A stretch of DNA of 64,000 nucleotides from Prado023 sp963798745 (GCA_963798745.1 CAWCUF010000001.1:434001-498000); one strand, 5' to 3'. Shown: positions 14,966 through 24,792, counted from the stretch's first letter. Program-made: numbers and translations. The notes: generated from the letters alone by a model not told the origin.

Positions 14966-17138
14966 GATCGCCCCTGCGCTCCGGTGGCGTGGTGGCGGGC
15001 TCGACCGGCGGTGGCACCGCACGGGTCCCGCGCCGGCGCCGGGCCCGACGGATCCCGTGCACCAGCACCGCGAGCACCAACGCACCGAGGGCGACCTGCA
15101 CGAGCACCCGGGCCGCGTCGGCGTAGGCCGCCGAACCGACCACGAGCTCACCGGCGGTGCCGAAGGGTGCCCCGCCTGCGGTGACCATCTGGATCGACAC
15201 CGCGACCGGACCCGCTGCCGCGACCTGGGCGGTCACCTCCACCGACGTGCGGCGTCCCGGGGCGATCGGGAACGGCTCGATCGGCGCGGCTGTGACCAAC
15301 TGGGGCGGGGTGGAGCGCAGCACCAGCCCGATCGTCACCGCGTTGGGCCCCAGGTTCTCGACGGTGATCGGCAGGGTGCCCGAGGCGCCGGAGACCGTGA
15401 CCGAGCCGCTGGAGACCACGCGCACCGAGTCCACCAGGGCCCGGGTCTGGTCCCCGACCAGGTCGGTGAGCTCGTCACTGTCCTGCGGGTGGCTGCGGAA
15501 CCACGCGCCGAGCAGGCGACTGGGTGCGGTGTGCGTCACGAACGGTATCGAGTCGCCGTCGGAGACCACGGTCGCGTACTCCTCGAGGTAGCGGTACTGC
15601 CCGCGGACCCGCTGCACGTGCTCGACGGGCAGCTCCTGGGCCGCCTGCTCCTCGGTGGGGGCGACGAACTGCCTGGGCAGGGAGCTGGAGTCGGACACCA
15701 GCGCCGCGCTCAGGCTGGTGGGGGCCAGCCAGTCCGGCTCGGTCAGGGCCTGCGCAACCATCCGGGCGGCCGGTTCCGTGGGACTCCAACCAGGCTCCGG
15801 GCTCGTGATGAGCAGGCGCTCGGTGCCGGGCAGCTCAGCGGCGATCACCAGGGTCTCGGCGAGCAGGGCCTGCCGGGCCGCAGCGACGTCGGCGGGCGTG
15901 TCCATAGGCCGGGCCAGCGTGGCGGACAGGCCCGAGTCGAGCAGCAACCCGGTCAAGGTGCCCCTGCTGGTCGGGACGAGTGCGGTGCCGCTGGGGGTGA
16001 AGTAGGTGGGCGTGACCAGGGGCAGGGCCTGGTCACGCAGCACGATCGCAGGCACGCCCCCGCGGGCCAGCGCGGACAGGGTGTCCGGCTGGGCCACGCC
16101 CGCCGGCGGCAGGACCAGCCGAGCCGGCAGCCGGCGATCCAGAACCTGCTCGGTGACCTCGGACACAGCCGTGCGCTGACCCAGGACACGGGTGAGCAGC
16201 CTCCCACGCCGGACCGCGTCCACGTCGGGCCAGGCGTACAGCGAGCCCGTCACGTCCGCGCGTGGTTCGGTCACCTTCGCCTGCAGGTCGGCCAGCCAGC
16301 TCGCGGCCTCGCGGCTGCGGGTGCCGGGGGCCGCCGAGCCGTCGGGTTGGCGCACGAGGTACCCGTCGGCCAGGTCGGCAGCGGCATCGACGACCTGCGG
16401 GTCCAGCACCATCGAGACCGAGGTGCCGGCGCTGGCCGCGAGCAGGTTGGCCAGTCGACCCGACGGGGAGAGCTCGACCGCGGGCTCCTCGCTGAGCAGC
16501 ACGCCCTCGGCGTCGCGCAGGGGCGCTCCGGTCATCGGCCACAAGGTGGTCAGTCCCAGGGGCGTGATCTCGGTGTCGGCCGGCCACCAGGGCAGGAAGG
16601 TCCGGTCGAGGTCCTGACGCACCCGCCCCGCGCCTGCGTCCCCGAGTGCCTCGGCGCCGGTGACGTAGGCCCCCGCGGTCCCAAGTCCCAGGTCGGCAAC
16701 CGCGGCGCGCAGCACGAAGGGCACGGACTGTCCCGGGGACAGCGAACCGACCTGCGCGGAGACCGCACCGGCGATCGGCTCCCCGGTGCGCTGCCCAATG
16801 CCGGCCAGCACCTCGGGGACCTCGTCGCGGTTGGCCAGGGGGGTGGGCGAGACCCGCAGTCGCGCGGATACCGAGCCCACGGGCACGTCAGCGGTGTTGG
16901 TGATCGTCCCGCGTAGCGTGAGTTGGTCCTGCGGACCCGGGATCGAGGGCTCGAACCCGGTGATCCGGATCGCCAGTGCCCCAGCTCCGAACGCCGGTCG
17001 CTCGGTGCCGGTCAGCGGTTGTGGCGAGGCTGGCGGGCTCGGATCGGCCCTGGCGGCTGGCCCGAGGAGCAGCGGCACCAGCAGTGCGAGCAGGAAGCCC
17101 AGGGCCCGGACCGGGGTCTGCGGACCTCTGCGGCTCAC
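14958..17138 (-). CDS. DUF6049 family secreted, membrane-anchored protein
   Basis: About 726 residues. An N-terminal signal (VRALGFLLALLVPLLLGPAARA) is followed by immunoglobulin-like repeats (around TLRGTITNTADVPVGSVSAR and later TLPITVENLGPNAVTIGL), a central mixed domain (about 230-550), and a C-terminal membrane segment (VLVQVALGALVLAVLVHGI) with a basic cytoplasmic end. This is the Rv3909-type protein that lies between murJ and a NUDIX gene throughout actinobacteria; its function is not established, but conserved linkage to murJ suggests an envelope role. GTG 17138 overlaps the NUDIX stop and its stop overlaps the murJ start, making a three-gene coupled operon. Confidence 0.85.
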   Translation of the reverse strand: MSRRGPQTPVRALGFLLALLVPLLLGPAARADPSPPASPQPLTGTERPAFGAGALAIRITGFEPSIPGPQDQLTLRGTITNTADVPVGSVSARLRVSPTPLANRDEVPEVLAGIGQRTGEPIAGAVSAQVGSLSPGQSVPFVLRAAVADLGLGTAGAYVTGAEALGDAGAGRVRQDLDRTFLPWWPADTEITPLGLTTLWPMTGAPLRDAEGVLLSEEPAVELSPSGRLANLLAASAGTSVSMVLDPQVVDAAADLADGYLVRQPDGSAAPGTRSREAASWLADLQAKVTEPRADVTGSLYAWPDVDAVRRGRLLTRVLGQRTAVSEVTEQVLDRRLPARLVLPPAGVAQPDTLSALARGGVPAIVLRDQALPLVTPTYFTPSGTALVPTSRGTLTGLLLDSGLSATLARPMDTPADVAAARQALLAETLVIAAELPGTERLLITSPEPGWSPTEPAARMVAQALTEPDWLAPTSLSAALVSDSSSLPRQFVAPTEEQAAQELPVEHVQRVRGQYRYLEEYATVVSDGDSIPFVTHTAPSRLLGAWFRSHPQDSDELTDLVGDQTRALVDSVRVVSSGSVTVSGASGTLPITVENLGPNAVTIGLVLRSTPPQLVTAAPIEPFPIAPGRRTSVEVTAQVAAAGPVAVSIQMVTAGGAPFGTAGELVVGSAAYADAARVLVQVALGALVLAVLVHGIRRARRRRGTRAVPPPVEPATTPPERRGDRG

Positions 17139-18163
17139 TTCACGCCCGCGACGATCTGCGGCACCTTTTCGACCAGGCGCCGCTCGTCGCCGTAGGCCAG
17201 CTTGCGTACCACCTGGTGGAAGGGGATCCACTCGACCGCCTCGACCTCGATGTCCTCGTCGGACAGTTCACCGCCCACGGCCTCGATCACGTAGTGGTGC
17301 ACGGTCTTGTGGATGCGGCGGTCCTCGACGACGAACCAGAAGTCGATCACTCCCAGTGGGGCCAGGATCCGCCCGATCAGGCCCGTCTCCTCCTGCACCT
17401 CGCGCAGCGCAGCCTGCTCCGGGGTCTCACCGGCCTCCAGGTGCCCCTTGGGCAGGCTCCACAGCAGCCGGGAGCGGCGATCGTGGCGCGCGATCAGGGC
17501 CACCGCGGGTGGGTCGCTGGTCAGGTCGAGCACGACCCCCCCCGCGGAGGTCTCCTCCACCTTCGGCAGGCGTCGCCCACGCAGTGCCCCGGGGCGGACC
17601 TTGCGCATCCCCCGGCCGGCCGCCATCAGGGTGGCGGGGTTGGGGATCATCCTTCGGGTCGCCTCGAGCGCGCCGGCGACGCCGCCCTCGGACTCCTTGG
17701 CCCCCGCCGCCGACGGTGCGGGCGCCCCGGCCGGCCGGGCGGGTTGCTCAGCGGGCGGCTCCGCCTCCGGCTGGACGGGCTGCTGCGGGGGCGGGTCCGG
17801 TGCGGGTGGTGGGGCTGCCTGCACGCCTGCCTCCCGGGCCCGCCGAGGTCGTGGCAGGGTCGCGGGTGTGGGCCCGGTCCGAACCACGGTCCGGGCCTCG
17901 GTCGCAGTCGGCCCGGCGGGCATCGCGGGTGCGCTGTCGGTCTGCGCCCCACCGGCGGCGCGGTAGGGTTCGGCACCGGGTGGACCACCCGGGGACTCGT
18001 CGGCCGCCGACTGCTCGAGAACAGCGCCCGGCGCTCCCTCGGGCTGCACGGCCCCCTCGGCCCGGCGTCGTGCGCCGGGATGTCGCAGGTCGCCCGGGGT
18101 GGGAATGGCCAGGCGTCGGACCTCGCGCCGCGGTGGCGGCCCAGGGGTCGACGGCGTGGACAT
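17135..18163 (-). CDS. NUDIX hydrolase with long N-terminal disordered region
   Basis: About 342 residues. The NUDIX box is intact near residues 235-260: GHLEAGETPEQAALREVQEETGL, matching Gx5Ex7REUxEEXGU, so hydrolysis of a nucleoside diphosphate derivative is expected. The catalytic domain occupies the last 150 residues; the first 190 are Pro/Ala-rich and probably disordered, longer than in typical MutT proteins. In M. tuberculosis the syntenic gene is mutT4 (Rv3908). ATG 18163 starts 37 bp from the divergent CCA-adding enzyme. Substrate cannot be set from sequence. Confidence 0.88.
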   Translation of the reverse strand: MSTPSTPGPPPRREVRRLAIPTPGDLRHPGARRRAEGAVQPEGAPGAVLEQSAADESPGGPPGAEPYRAAGGAQTDSAPAMPAGPTATEARTVVRTGPTPATLPRPRRAREAGVQAAPPPAPDPPPQQPVQPEAEPPAEQPARPAGAPAPSAAGAKESEGGVAGALEATRRMIPNPATLMAAGRGMRKVRPGALRGRRLPKVEETSAGGVVLDLTSDPPAVALIARHDRRSRLLWSLPKGHLEAGETPEQAALREVQEETGLIGRILAPLGVIDFWFVVEDRRIHKTVHHYVIEAVGGELSDEDIEVEAVEWIPFHQVVRKLAYGDERRLVEKVPQIVAGVK

Positions 18164-18199
18164 GCTGGTCAGGATAGCGGCCACGTAGGCTGTCGGCCT

Positions 18200-19672
18200 G
18201 TGCCTGACGTCCCCCCTCGCGCGGCTCTGGCCGCAGCCAGCCGCATCCACATCGATGCCCTGCTGGACCGCGTGCCCGAGTTGCTCGACCTCGCCGGGCT
18301 GATGACCGCCGCCGGTCATGAGGTGGCCCTGGTGGGTGGATCCGTGCGGGACGCCGTGCGATTGGGCACGGCCAGGGACCTCGACCTGGCCACCTCCGCC
18401 CGGCCGCAGGAGGTGCTGGCAGTGCTGTCGGGTTGGGCTGATGCCGTGTGGGACATCGGGATCGACTTCGGCACGGTCGGTGCCCGGCGCGGCGCGCACC
18501 AGTTCGAGATCACGACCTATCGCAGCGACGCCTACGACCGGGCAAGCCGCAAGCCCGAGGTGACCTACGGCGGCAGCCTGCTCGAGGACCTGCGTCGGCG
18601 CGACTTCACGATCAACGCCATGGCGGTGACGCTGCCCGACCGGGAGTTCGTCGACCCGTTCGAGGGCCTGGTCGACCTCGCCGGCGGCCTGTTGCGCACC
18701 CCGGCCACCCCTCAGGAGTCGTTCGCGGATGACCCACTGCGCATGATGCGTGCGGCCAGGTTCGTCGCCCAGCTCGGGGTGCAGGTGGCCCCGCAGGTCC
18801 GTGCGGCGATGGCAGACATGGCCGCACGGATCACGATGGTCTCCGCCGAGCGGGTCCGCGACGAGCTGTCGAAGCTGCTCATGTCCGCATCCCCGCGCCC
18901 CGGCCTCGAGCTGCTCGTGGACACCGGGTTGGCCGACCACATCCTGCCCGAGCTGCCCGCGCTGCGCCTGGAGATCGACGAGCACCACCGGCACAAGGAC
19001 GTCTACGAGCACTCATTGATCGTGCTCGACCAGGCGATCGAGCTCGAGACGGCACACGCCCCCGCGATCGCGCCGGACCTGGTGCTGCGCCTGGCCGCGC
19101 TGCTGCACGACATCGGCAAGCCGCGGACCCGCCGGTTCGAGGCTGGTGGCCGGGTGAGCTTCCACCACCACGAGGTGGTCGGGGCCAAGTTGGTCCGCAA
19201 GCGGTTGACCGCGCTGCGCTACCCGCGTCAGGTCGTCGACGAGGTGTCCCTGCTCGTGGAGCTGCACCTGCGCTTCCACGGCTACGGGAGCGGGGAGTGG
19301 ACCGACGCGGCCGTGCGCCGCTATGTGCGCGACGCCGAGCACCACCTGGTCCAGTTGCACAAGCTGACGCGCGCGGACTGCACCACGCGCAACCCGCGCA
19401 AGGCCGCCGCCCTGCGGCGCACCTACGACAGCCTCGAGGACCGCATCGGGGTGCTCGAGCAGGCCGAGGAGCTGGCCTCGATCCGCCCGGACCTCGACGG
19501 CAACCAGATCATGGCGATCCTGGGCATCGGGCCCGGCCAGGAGGTGGGGCGGGCCTACCGCTGGCTGCTGGAACGGCGCCTGGACGACGGCCCCCTCGGG
19601 CAGCAGCGCGCCGAGGCCGAGCTGCGCCAGTGGTGGGCGGCTCAGGTGGCGGCCCAGGGAACAGCGCAGTGA
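18200..19672 (+). CDS. pcnA: CCA tRNA nucleotidyltransferase (poly(A) polymerase family) with HD domain
   Basis: About 490 residues. The nucleotidyltransferase signature LVGGSVRDAVRLGTARDLDLAT (about residues 42-63) contains the GGSVRD and DLD motifs; RRDFTINAMAV follows. A C-terminal HD domain has HRHKDVYEHSLIVLDQ and ALLHDIGKPRTRR. The enzyme adds or repairs the 3' CCA of tRNAs, which matters here because the tRNA-Leu at 22258 does not encode CCA. It equals Rv3907c in position. GTG 18200 follows TAGGCT by 8 nt, so the message is probably leaderless. Its stop overlaps the next start. Confidence 0.95.
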   Translation: MPDVPPRAALAAASRIHIDALLDRVPELLDLAGLMTAAGHEVALVGGSVRDAVRLGTARDLDLATSARPQEVLAVLSGWADAVWDIGIDFGTVGARRGAHQFEITTYRSDAYDRASRKPEVTYGGSLLEDLRRRDFTINAMAVTLPDREFVDPFEGLVDLAGGLLRTPATPQESFADDPLRMMRAARFVAQLGVQVAPQVRAAMADMAARITMVSAERVRDELSKLLMSASPRPGLELLVDTGLADHILPELPALRLEIDEHHRHKDVYEHSLIVLDQAIELETAHAPAIAPDLVLRLAALLHDIGKPRTRRFEAGGRVSFHHHEVVGAKLVRKRLTALRYPRQVVDEVSLLVELHLRFHGYGSGEWTDAAVRRYVRDAEHHLVQLHKLTRADCTTRNPRKAAALRRTYDSLEDRIGVLEQAEELASIRPDLDGNQIMAILGIGPGQEVGRAYRWLLERRLDDGPLGQQRAEAELRQWWAAQVAAQGTAQ

Positions 19673-20172
19673 GGCCGCACGCGCTGCGCACTGATCGCCT
19701 CATGCTCGAGCCGTTGCGCCGGGACGTGGCCGAGGCGATCGCGACCGGTGCGCGGGATGTCGACTGGGCCGGTGGGTTTCCGCAGGAGGGCGACGTGCTG
19801 ATCGCCCGGCTGGTGCTGGCCGCCCAGGCGGTGGACGAGGCCGACACCGGGCAGGGCTCGATCTGGGGTCCGTGGGAGGTGCGCACCGCCCGGGGGGCGC
19901 TGGTCGGCACCGCCGGCTTCCAGGGCCCACCGCGGGCGGGTGAGGTGGCGATCGGCTATGGCATCGTCCCCGAGTACCGGGGTCGTGGGTTGGCCAGCGA
20001 GGCCGTGGCTGCACTGCTGGAGGCTGCGCGCTGCTCGGGAGCCGTCGTGGTCGTCGCGCAGGTCGACTGGGACAACGCCGCAAGTCGCCGGGTCCTGGAT
20101 CGGCACGGCTTCGCCGTGGTCGGTGGCCCGGATTCCACCGGTGCGCTGACGATGCGCCGCGCGTTGGGCTGA
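19669..20172 (+). CDS. GNAT family N-acetyltransferase
   Basis: A 167-residue GNAT of the RimJ/RimL-like type (start RPHALRTDRLMLEPL). The acetyl-CoA-binding motif A is visible as EYRGRGLASEAVAALL, and motif B as DNAASRRVLDRHGF. GNATs transfer acetyl from acetyl-CoA to amines; the substrate is unknown. GTG 19669 overlaps the CCA-enzyme stop by 4 nt, so the two are co-translated. Confidence 0.85.
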   Translation: MRPHALRTDRLMLEPLRRDVAEAIATGARDVDWAGGFPQEGDVLIARLVLAAQAVDEADTGQGSIWGPWEVRTARGALVGTAGFQGPPRAGEVAIGYGIVPEYRGRGLASEAVAALLEAARCSGAVVVVAQVDWDNAASRRVLDRHGFAVVGGPDSTGALTMRRALG

Positions 20173-20342
20173 GCCACTGGCGCCGAACCGCTGACCTGCG
20201 CACGTCGATCCGCGGGCGAACCGCCCCGGAGCGCTTCCGAACCGCCCGGCACGCCTGCCCGGCGATGTCGCACGCGTGGGGTTCAATGGGGGCCAGTTCC
20301 GCGGCGGGGAGCAGCCGTGGTGCCGTAGGGAAGGAAACCGCC

Positions 20343-22163
20343 GTGTCCGCGACGTTGACCCGGCAGCGCCGGGCCCTTCGGGGTCCGGCCCTGCCCCACC
20401 TCGTGGGTCTCGACGGCCTGCGTGCCGTGGCGGTCATCGCGGTGGTCCTCTATCACGCCGACCTGCCGTGGATCCCCGGCGGCTTCCTGGGCGTGGATGT
20501 CTTCTTCGTGCTGTCGGGATTCCTGATCACCTCGCTGCTGCTCGTGGAGTTCGAGCGCAGCGGCAGGCTGGACTACAAGCAGTTCTACCTGCGCCGGGCC
20601 CGCCGCCTGCTGCCTGCGCTGTTCGCGGTGCTGGCCGTGACCGCGCTGCTGGTCGCGACGATCGCCTACGACGGGGCGGCGGCCTTCCGTCGGGACCTGC
20701 CCGGGGCGTTGTTCTACTACTCGAACTGGTCGAACATCTTCACCAACACCTCATACTTCGAGTTCATCGGACGGCCGCCGATGCTCAAGCACCTGTGGTC
20801 CCTTGCGGTGGAGGAGCAGTTCTACCTGGTCTGGCCGACGGTGGCCCTGCTCGCCTTCCGCTGGCGCGGTTCGCGCGCGGTCGGCTGGGTGGCGCTCGGT
20901 GGCGCTCTGGCGTCCACCACCGCCATGACCCTCGGCTCGGTGCTGGGCCAGATGCCCAGCGGCGCGGACCCCAGCCGGCTCTACTTCGGCACCGACACCC
21001 ACGCCATGGGAGTGCTGGTCGGCGCCGCACTTGCCGTGGTGTGGCGCCCGGGTCGCACCGCGCCGATCCTGGCTCGGCAGGCCCAGGCGGTCATCTGCGC
21101 GGCCGGTGCGCTGGGGCTGGTCCTGCTCGTGTGGATGTTCCTGGCCATCGGCGAGTTCTCCGGGTTCCTCTACAGGGGTGGGTTCCTGGTGGTCGCCCTG
21201 GTCTCGGCGGTGGTGGTCGCCGCAGCCAGCCACCGCGGGGTGCCGTTCGGGCGCTGGCTCGGGATGCGCCCGATGCGCTGGATCGGGCAGCGCTCGTACG
21301 GCATCTACCTCTGGCACTGGCCGCTGTTCCTGGTGACCCGGCCCGGGGTGGACCTCCCCCTCGACGGCGCGGCGGCCTTCGCACTGCGGATCACCCTGCT
21401 GCTCGCGGTGGCCGAGGCCAGCTATCGCTACCTCGAGATGCCGATCCGCCGAGGTGCCCTGGGACGCGCCTGGGTGCGGGTCCGCGACGGGGACCTGCCC
21501 CGGCCCGGCAGGTCAGCCTGGGCCGGCATCGCGGCCGTGGTGGTCCTGGTGGCCTTCACCGGATTCCGGGTCGCGGGCGCCCCGGCGCCCGCCAGCGCCC
21601 TGTCCGCCGAGCAGTTCGCCGCGCTCGCCCCGGCACCAGCGCCCCTCGAACGTGACCTGGCCCGCCGGCTCGACGCGCAAGGGCTGGATCCCCGACCCCG
21701 GGCGACCGCGTTCGGCGACTCCGTGATGCTCGGTGCCTCGGGCACCCTGGGCAATGACATCAACCTGGACCTGCACGCCAAGGTCGCCACCCAGGCCAGC
21801 CAGGTGGGTCCGATGATCGCCAGCCTGGCCCGCGCCGGCGAGGTGCGCGACACCGTCCTGGTGCACATCGGCAACAACGGGATCGTCACGCAGGCCCAGC
21901 TGCACTCGATGCTGGACTCGCTGGTGGACGCCCGGCGTGTGGTGCTGGTCAACGTTCGGGTCCCACGTCCCTGGATGAAGCCCAACAACGACCTGTTCGC
22001 CTCGGTCGCCCCCGACCATCCCAACGTCGTGCTCGCCGACTGGGCCGAGGCTTCGGCCGAGCACCGGGACTTCTTCGTCAAGGACGGCGTGCACCTGACG
22101 GGTCGGGGCGCGCAGGCCTATACGGAGCTGATCACAAAGGCCGCGGACTTCCCGACTGACTGA
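20343..22163 (+). CDS. Acyltransferase 3 (OafA/YrhL type) with C-terminal SGNH domain
   Basis: About 606 residues: an acyltransferase-3 membrane domain with about ten segments (LDGLRAVAVIAVVLYHADLPW, GGFLGVDVFFVLSGFLIT, LWSLAVEEQFYLVWP, RSYGIYLWHWP), then a periplasmic SGNH-like domain (about 460-606: FGDSVMLGASG, HIGNNG, DGVHLTGRG). Such proteins move an acyl group across the membrane and acetylate cell-surface glycans or peptidoglycan (OatA-like). The SGNH motifs look intact. GTG 20343 has AAGGAAA upstream; an ATG at 20265 is possible. The 170-bp gap before it shows no gene. Confidence 0.88.
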   Translation: MSATLTRQRRALRGPALPHLVGLDGLRAVAVIAVVLYHADLPWIPGGFLGVDVFFVLSGFLITSLLLVEFERSGRLDYKQFYLRRARRLLPALFAVLAVTALLVATIAYDGAAAFRRDLPGALFYYSNWSNIFTNTSYFEFIGRPPMLKHLWSLAVEEQFYLVWPTVALLAFRWRGSRAVGWVALGGALASTTAMTLGSVLGQMPSGADPSRLYFGTDTHAMGVLVGAALAVVWRPGRTAPILARQAQAVICAAGALGLVLLVWMFLAIGEFSGFLYRGGFLVVALVSAVVVAAASHRGVPFGRWLGMRPMRWIGQRSYGIYLWHWPLFLVTRPGVDLPLDGAAAFALRITLLLAVAEASYRYLEMPIRRGALGRAWVRVRDGDLPRPGRSAWAGIAAVVVLVAFTGFRVAGAPAPASALSAEQFAALAPAPAPLERDLARRLDAQGLDPRPRATAFGDSVMLGASGTLGNDINLDLHAKVATQASQVGPMIASLARAGEVRDTVLVHIGNNGIVTQAQLHSMLDSLVDARRVVLVNVRVPRPWMKPNNDLFASVAPDHPNVVLADWAEASAEHRDFFVKDGVHLTGRGAQAYTELITKAADFPTD

Positions 22164-22257
22164 CGTGCACCCCGGCCCCGTGGGGGCCCCGCGATTTGGA
22201 GCGCGGCAGCGCACGCCGTACGATTCGCAGCAGTTGTGCGGGACGCCGCACAGCCAC

Positions 22258-22341
22258 GCGCGAGTGGCGGAATAGGCAGACGCGCACGGTTCAGGTCCGT
22301 GTACTCGAAAGGGTGTGGGGGTTCAACTCCCCCCTCGCGCA
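22258..22341 (+). tRNA. tRNA-Leu (anticodon CAG)
   Basis: An 84-nt class II tRNA. The acceptor stem GCGCGAG pairs with CTCGCGC; the anticodon stem CACGG...CCGTG encloses loop TTCAGGT with anticodon CAG, reading the CTG codon that dominates the genes here; a long variable arm (around TACTCGAAAGGGTG) and T-arm GGGGGTTCAACTCCCCC follow. CCA is not encoded, the next bases being CCC after the discriminator A. Confidence 0.96.
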
Positions 22342-22395
22342 CCCAGAGGTGTGAAGGGCAGCGGCGCTGCCTCCCCGGGCGTAGGCTGCGCCCCC

Positions 22396-24090
22396 ATGAG
22401 TGCCGCAGCCGTGCAGCCGGTTCCCCGTCTCGAGAAGCCGGCCAACGGCTGGATCCCCATGCTGTTCATCGGCTTGGGCACGGCCCTGATCATCATGGAC
22501 GCCACGATCGTCAACGTCTCGCTGCCCTCGATGATCGACGACCTGAACCTGAGCTCGATCGACGCCGAGTGGGTCAACGCGATGTACTCGTTGAGCTTCG
22601 CGGCCCTGCTGATCGTGTTCGGCCGGGTCGGCGACCGGATCGGCCGGCGGCACATCTTCACCCTGGGCGCCCTGGTGTTCGTGGTATCGAGCATCTACGC
22701 GGCGTCCTCGCGCTCCGGCGAGCACCTGATCACAGCCCGCGCCCTGCAGGGGGTCGGCGGGGCGATGATGGCCCCGTCCTCGCTGTCGCTGGTCAACTCC
22801 CTGTACTCGGGGCGGTCGCGCAACATCGCGTTCGCGATCTACGGATCGATCATCGGTGGGATGGCCGCCATGGGCCCACTGGTCGGCGGCTTCCTGACCA
22901 CCAACTTCTCCTGGACGTGGGCGTTCTGGATCAACGTGCCGATCGGTCTGGCCGTCATCGTGGGCGCCTTCGCCACCGTGCCCAACGTCAAGGATCCCGG
23001 CGACACCGCGGGACTGGACGTGCTCGGCGCTCTCCTGTCCGCGCTGGGCATCGGCCTGATCGTCTTCGGTCTGATCGAGGGCCGCAACTACGGTTGGGCC
23101 CGAGTCACAGAGGACGCCACCCTGGGCGGGCTGGACCTGGCCGCCGGCTCCATCTCCCCGGTGGCGATCGCCATCGTCGTGGGCCTGATCTGCCTGCTGG
23201 GGCTGTACCTGGTCGAGACCCGGCGCACCCGCATGGGCAAGTCGGCGCTGATCGACTTCAGCCTGTTCCGGATCGCCACTTTCGGACTGGGCTCGGCAGC
23301 AGCGCTGATCGTCAGCCTTGGCGAGTTCGGGATCCTGTTCTCCCTGCCGCTGTTCCTGCAGAACGTGCTCGGCTACACGGCCCTGGGCGCCGGCGCCCTG
23401 CTGGCGACGCTGGCGCTCGGCTCGTTCGTGGCCGCGCCGACCGCCGCCTCGCTGGCCAACAAGTACGGACCCCGGTTCGTCGCGCGGATGGGTATGGCCC
23501 TGGAGGTGGTCGGCATCGTCGGGCTGGGCGTGACGATCAGCACCGAGTCCACCGCATGGCAGATCATCATCTGGCTGGTCGTCTACGGCATGGGTGTGGG
23601 CTACGCCAGCGCCCAGCTCACCGGGTTGATCCTGGCCGACGTGCCGGTGCGGCAGAGCGGACAGGCCTCGGGCACGCAGAGCACCGCCCGGCAGATCGGC
23701 TCCGCGATGGGCACCGCCGTCCTGGGCACGGTGCTGTTCGTGACCTTCAACGCCCAGACCGAGACCAGGGTCGCGGAGGTGGGGGTACCGGCCGAGCAGG
23801 CCCAGCAGCTCGCCGACGTGGTCGAGAAGTCGGCTGGGACCGTCATCCCGGGTCTGGACCAGCCCCCAGGCAGTCCTGAGCTCCAGGCGGCCGCCGGGCA
23901 GGCCTTCGCCGAGTCGCTGTCCCGCACGGCGTTCGTCGCCGGCGGCTTCGTGTTCCTCGGCCTCGTGTTCACCCTGGCCCTGCCCAAGACCTCCGGACGC
24001 CATGAGCAGGAGGAGCTCAGCATCCCGGCCGCCGAGCCCGCGGCCGCTGCCGGACCGGATCCTGACCAGGCCGGTCCGACATCCACCTGA
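22396..24090 (+). CDS. MFS transporter, DHA2 (EmrB/QacA-like) family
   Basis: About 564 residues with 14 predicted membrane segments. Motifs: IIMDATIVNVSLPSM in the first segment (the D1 motif of this family), the loop motif GRVGDRIGRRH, and the GPLVGGFL motif C typical of antiporters. DHA2 carriers export drugs or metabolites against protons. The ATG is preceded by TAGGCT with an 8-nt spacer, pointing to a leaderless transcript starting just after the tRNA gene. No regulator is adjacent. Substrate unknown. Confidence 0.9.
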   Translation: MSAAAVQPVPRLEKPANGWIPMLFIGLGTALIIMDATIVNVSLPSMIDDLNLSSIDAEWVNAMYSLSFAALLIVFGRVGDRIGRRHIFTLGALVFVVSSIYAASSRSGEHLITARALQGVGGAMMAPSSLSLVNSLYSGRSRNIAFAIYGSIIGGMAAMGPLVGGFLTTNFSWTWAFWINVPIGLAVIVGAFATVPNVKDPGDTAGLDVLGALLSALGIGLIVFGLIEGRNYGWARVTEDATLGGLDLAAGSISPVAIAIVVGLICLLGLYLVETRRTRMGKSALIDFSLFRIATFGLGSAAALIVSLGEFGILFSLPLFLQNVLGYTALGAGALLATLALGSFVAAPTAASLANKYGPRFVARMGMALEVVGIVGLGVTISTESTAWQIIIWLVVYGMGVGYASAQLTGLILADVPVRQSGQASGTQSTARQIGSAMGTAVLGTVLFVTFNAQTETRVAEVGVPAEQAQQLADVVEKSAGTVIPGLDQPPGSPELQAAAGQAFAESLSRTAFVAGGFVFLGLVFTLALPKTSGRHEQEELSIPAAEPAAAAGPDPDQAGPTST

Positions 24091-24117
24091 GCCGCCCATC
24101 GCTGATGGCGCAGTCGG

Positions 24118-24792
24118 TCAGTACCAGCCGCGGCTCTGGGAGTGGGCCCAGGCGTTGCTGGGGTTGCCGTAGCTGTTCTTGATGTAGTCCAGGCCCCAGG
24201 CGATCTGGGTGCGGGCGCTGGTGGACCAGTCCGACCCGTGGCTGCTCATCTTGGACCCGGGCAGTGCCTGCGGGATGCCGTGGGCGCCGCTGGGGTTGTG
24301 CGCGCGGCTGCTCCAGCCCGACTCCTTCTGCCAGAGCCGGCCGAGATCGGCGCACTGCCCGGCCGACCAGCCCTTGTCCGCGCACATCGCCATGCCCAGC
24401 GCGCGGTTCTGTGCAGGCGTGCCGCCCTGGGCACGACTTCGCCCGGCCCGCTTCTGCTCGGCCTTGCGCGCGGCCTCGGCCTTGCGGGCCGCCTCAGCCT
24501 TGCGCTCGGCCGCCGCGGCAGCCTCCGCCTGCGCCTTCGCCTTGGCTTTCGCCTTGGCCTTCGCCTTGCGCTTGGCCTCGGCCTTGCGCTCGGCCTCGGC
24601 CTTGCGCACTGCGTCATGGCTCGCGGTCGCCTCCCGCGCATTCCGGGCCGCGGAGGCCTCCCAGGCGGCGGAGTGCGCGGCCGGAGTACTGGCTCCGAGG
24701 CCGAGGGCATCAGCGATGGCTGGACCGCCGGCGATGACCGATGCGGTGAGCGTCAGGGCCAGACCGGCCTTGATCGAGGTGCTGCGGGTCAT
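24118..24792 (-). CDS. Secreted lysozyme-like (transglycosylase-fold) protein with Ala/Lys repeat
   Basis: A 224-residue protein: signal sequence (SIKAGLALTLTASVIAGGPAIA), a long helix of KAEA/RKAEA repeats (about residues 55-118), then a lysozyme-like domain (about 128-224) with LWQKESGW, HNPSGAHGIPQALPGSKM and WGLDYIKNSYGNPSNAW. The glutamate in QKESGW is the likely catalytic acid of a transglycosylase. The domain matches the aggregation-promoting-factor/resuscitation-type fold used to trim peptidoglycan. GGAG precedes the ATG. The repeat is a tandem DNA repeat and may vary in length between strains. Confidence 0.82.
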   Translation of the reverse strand: MTRSTSIKAGLALTLTASVIAGGPAIADALGLGASTPAAHSAAWEASAARNAREATASHDAVRKAEAERKAEAKRKAKAKAKAKAKAQAEAAAAAERKAEAARKAEAARKAEQKRAGRSRAQGGTPAQNRALGMAMCADKGWSAGQCADLGRLWQKESGWSSRAHNPSGAHGIPQALPGSKMSSHGSDWSTSARTQIAWGLDYIKNSYGNPSNAWAHSQSRGWY

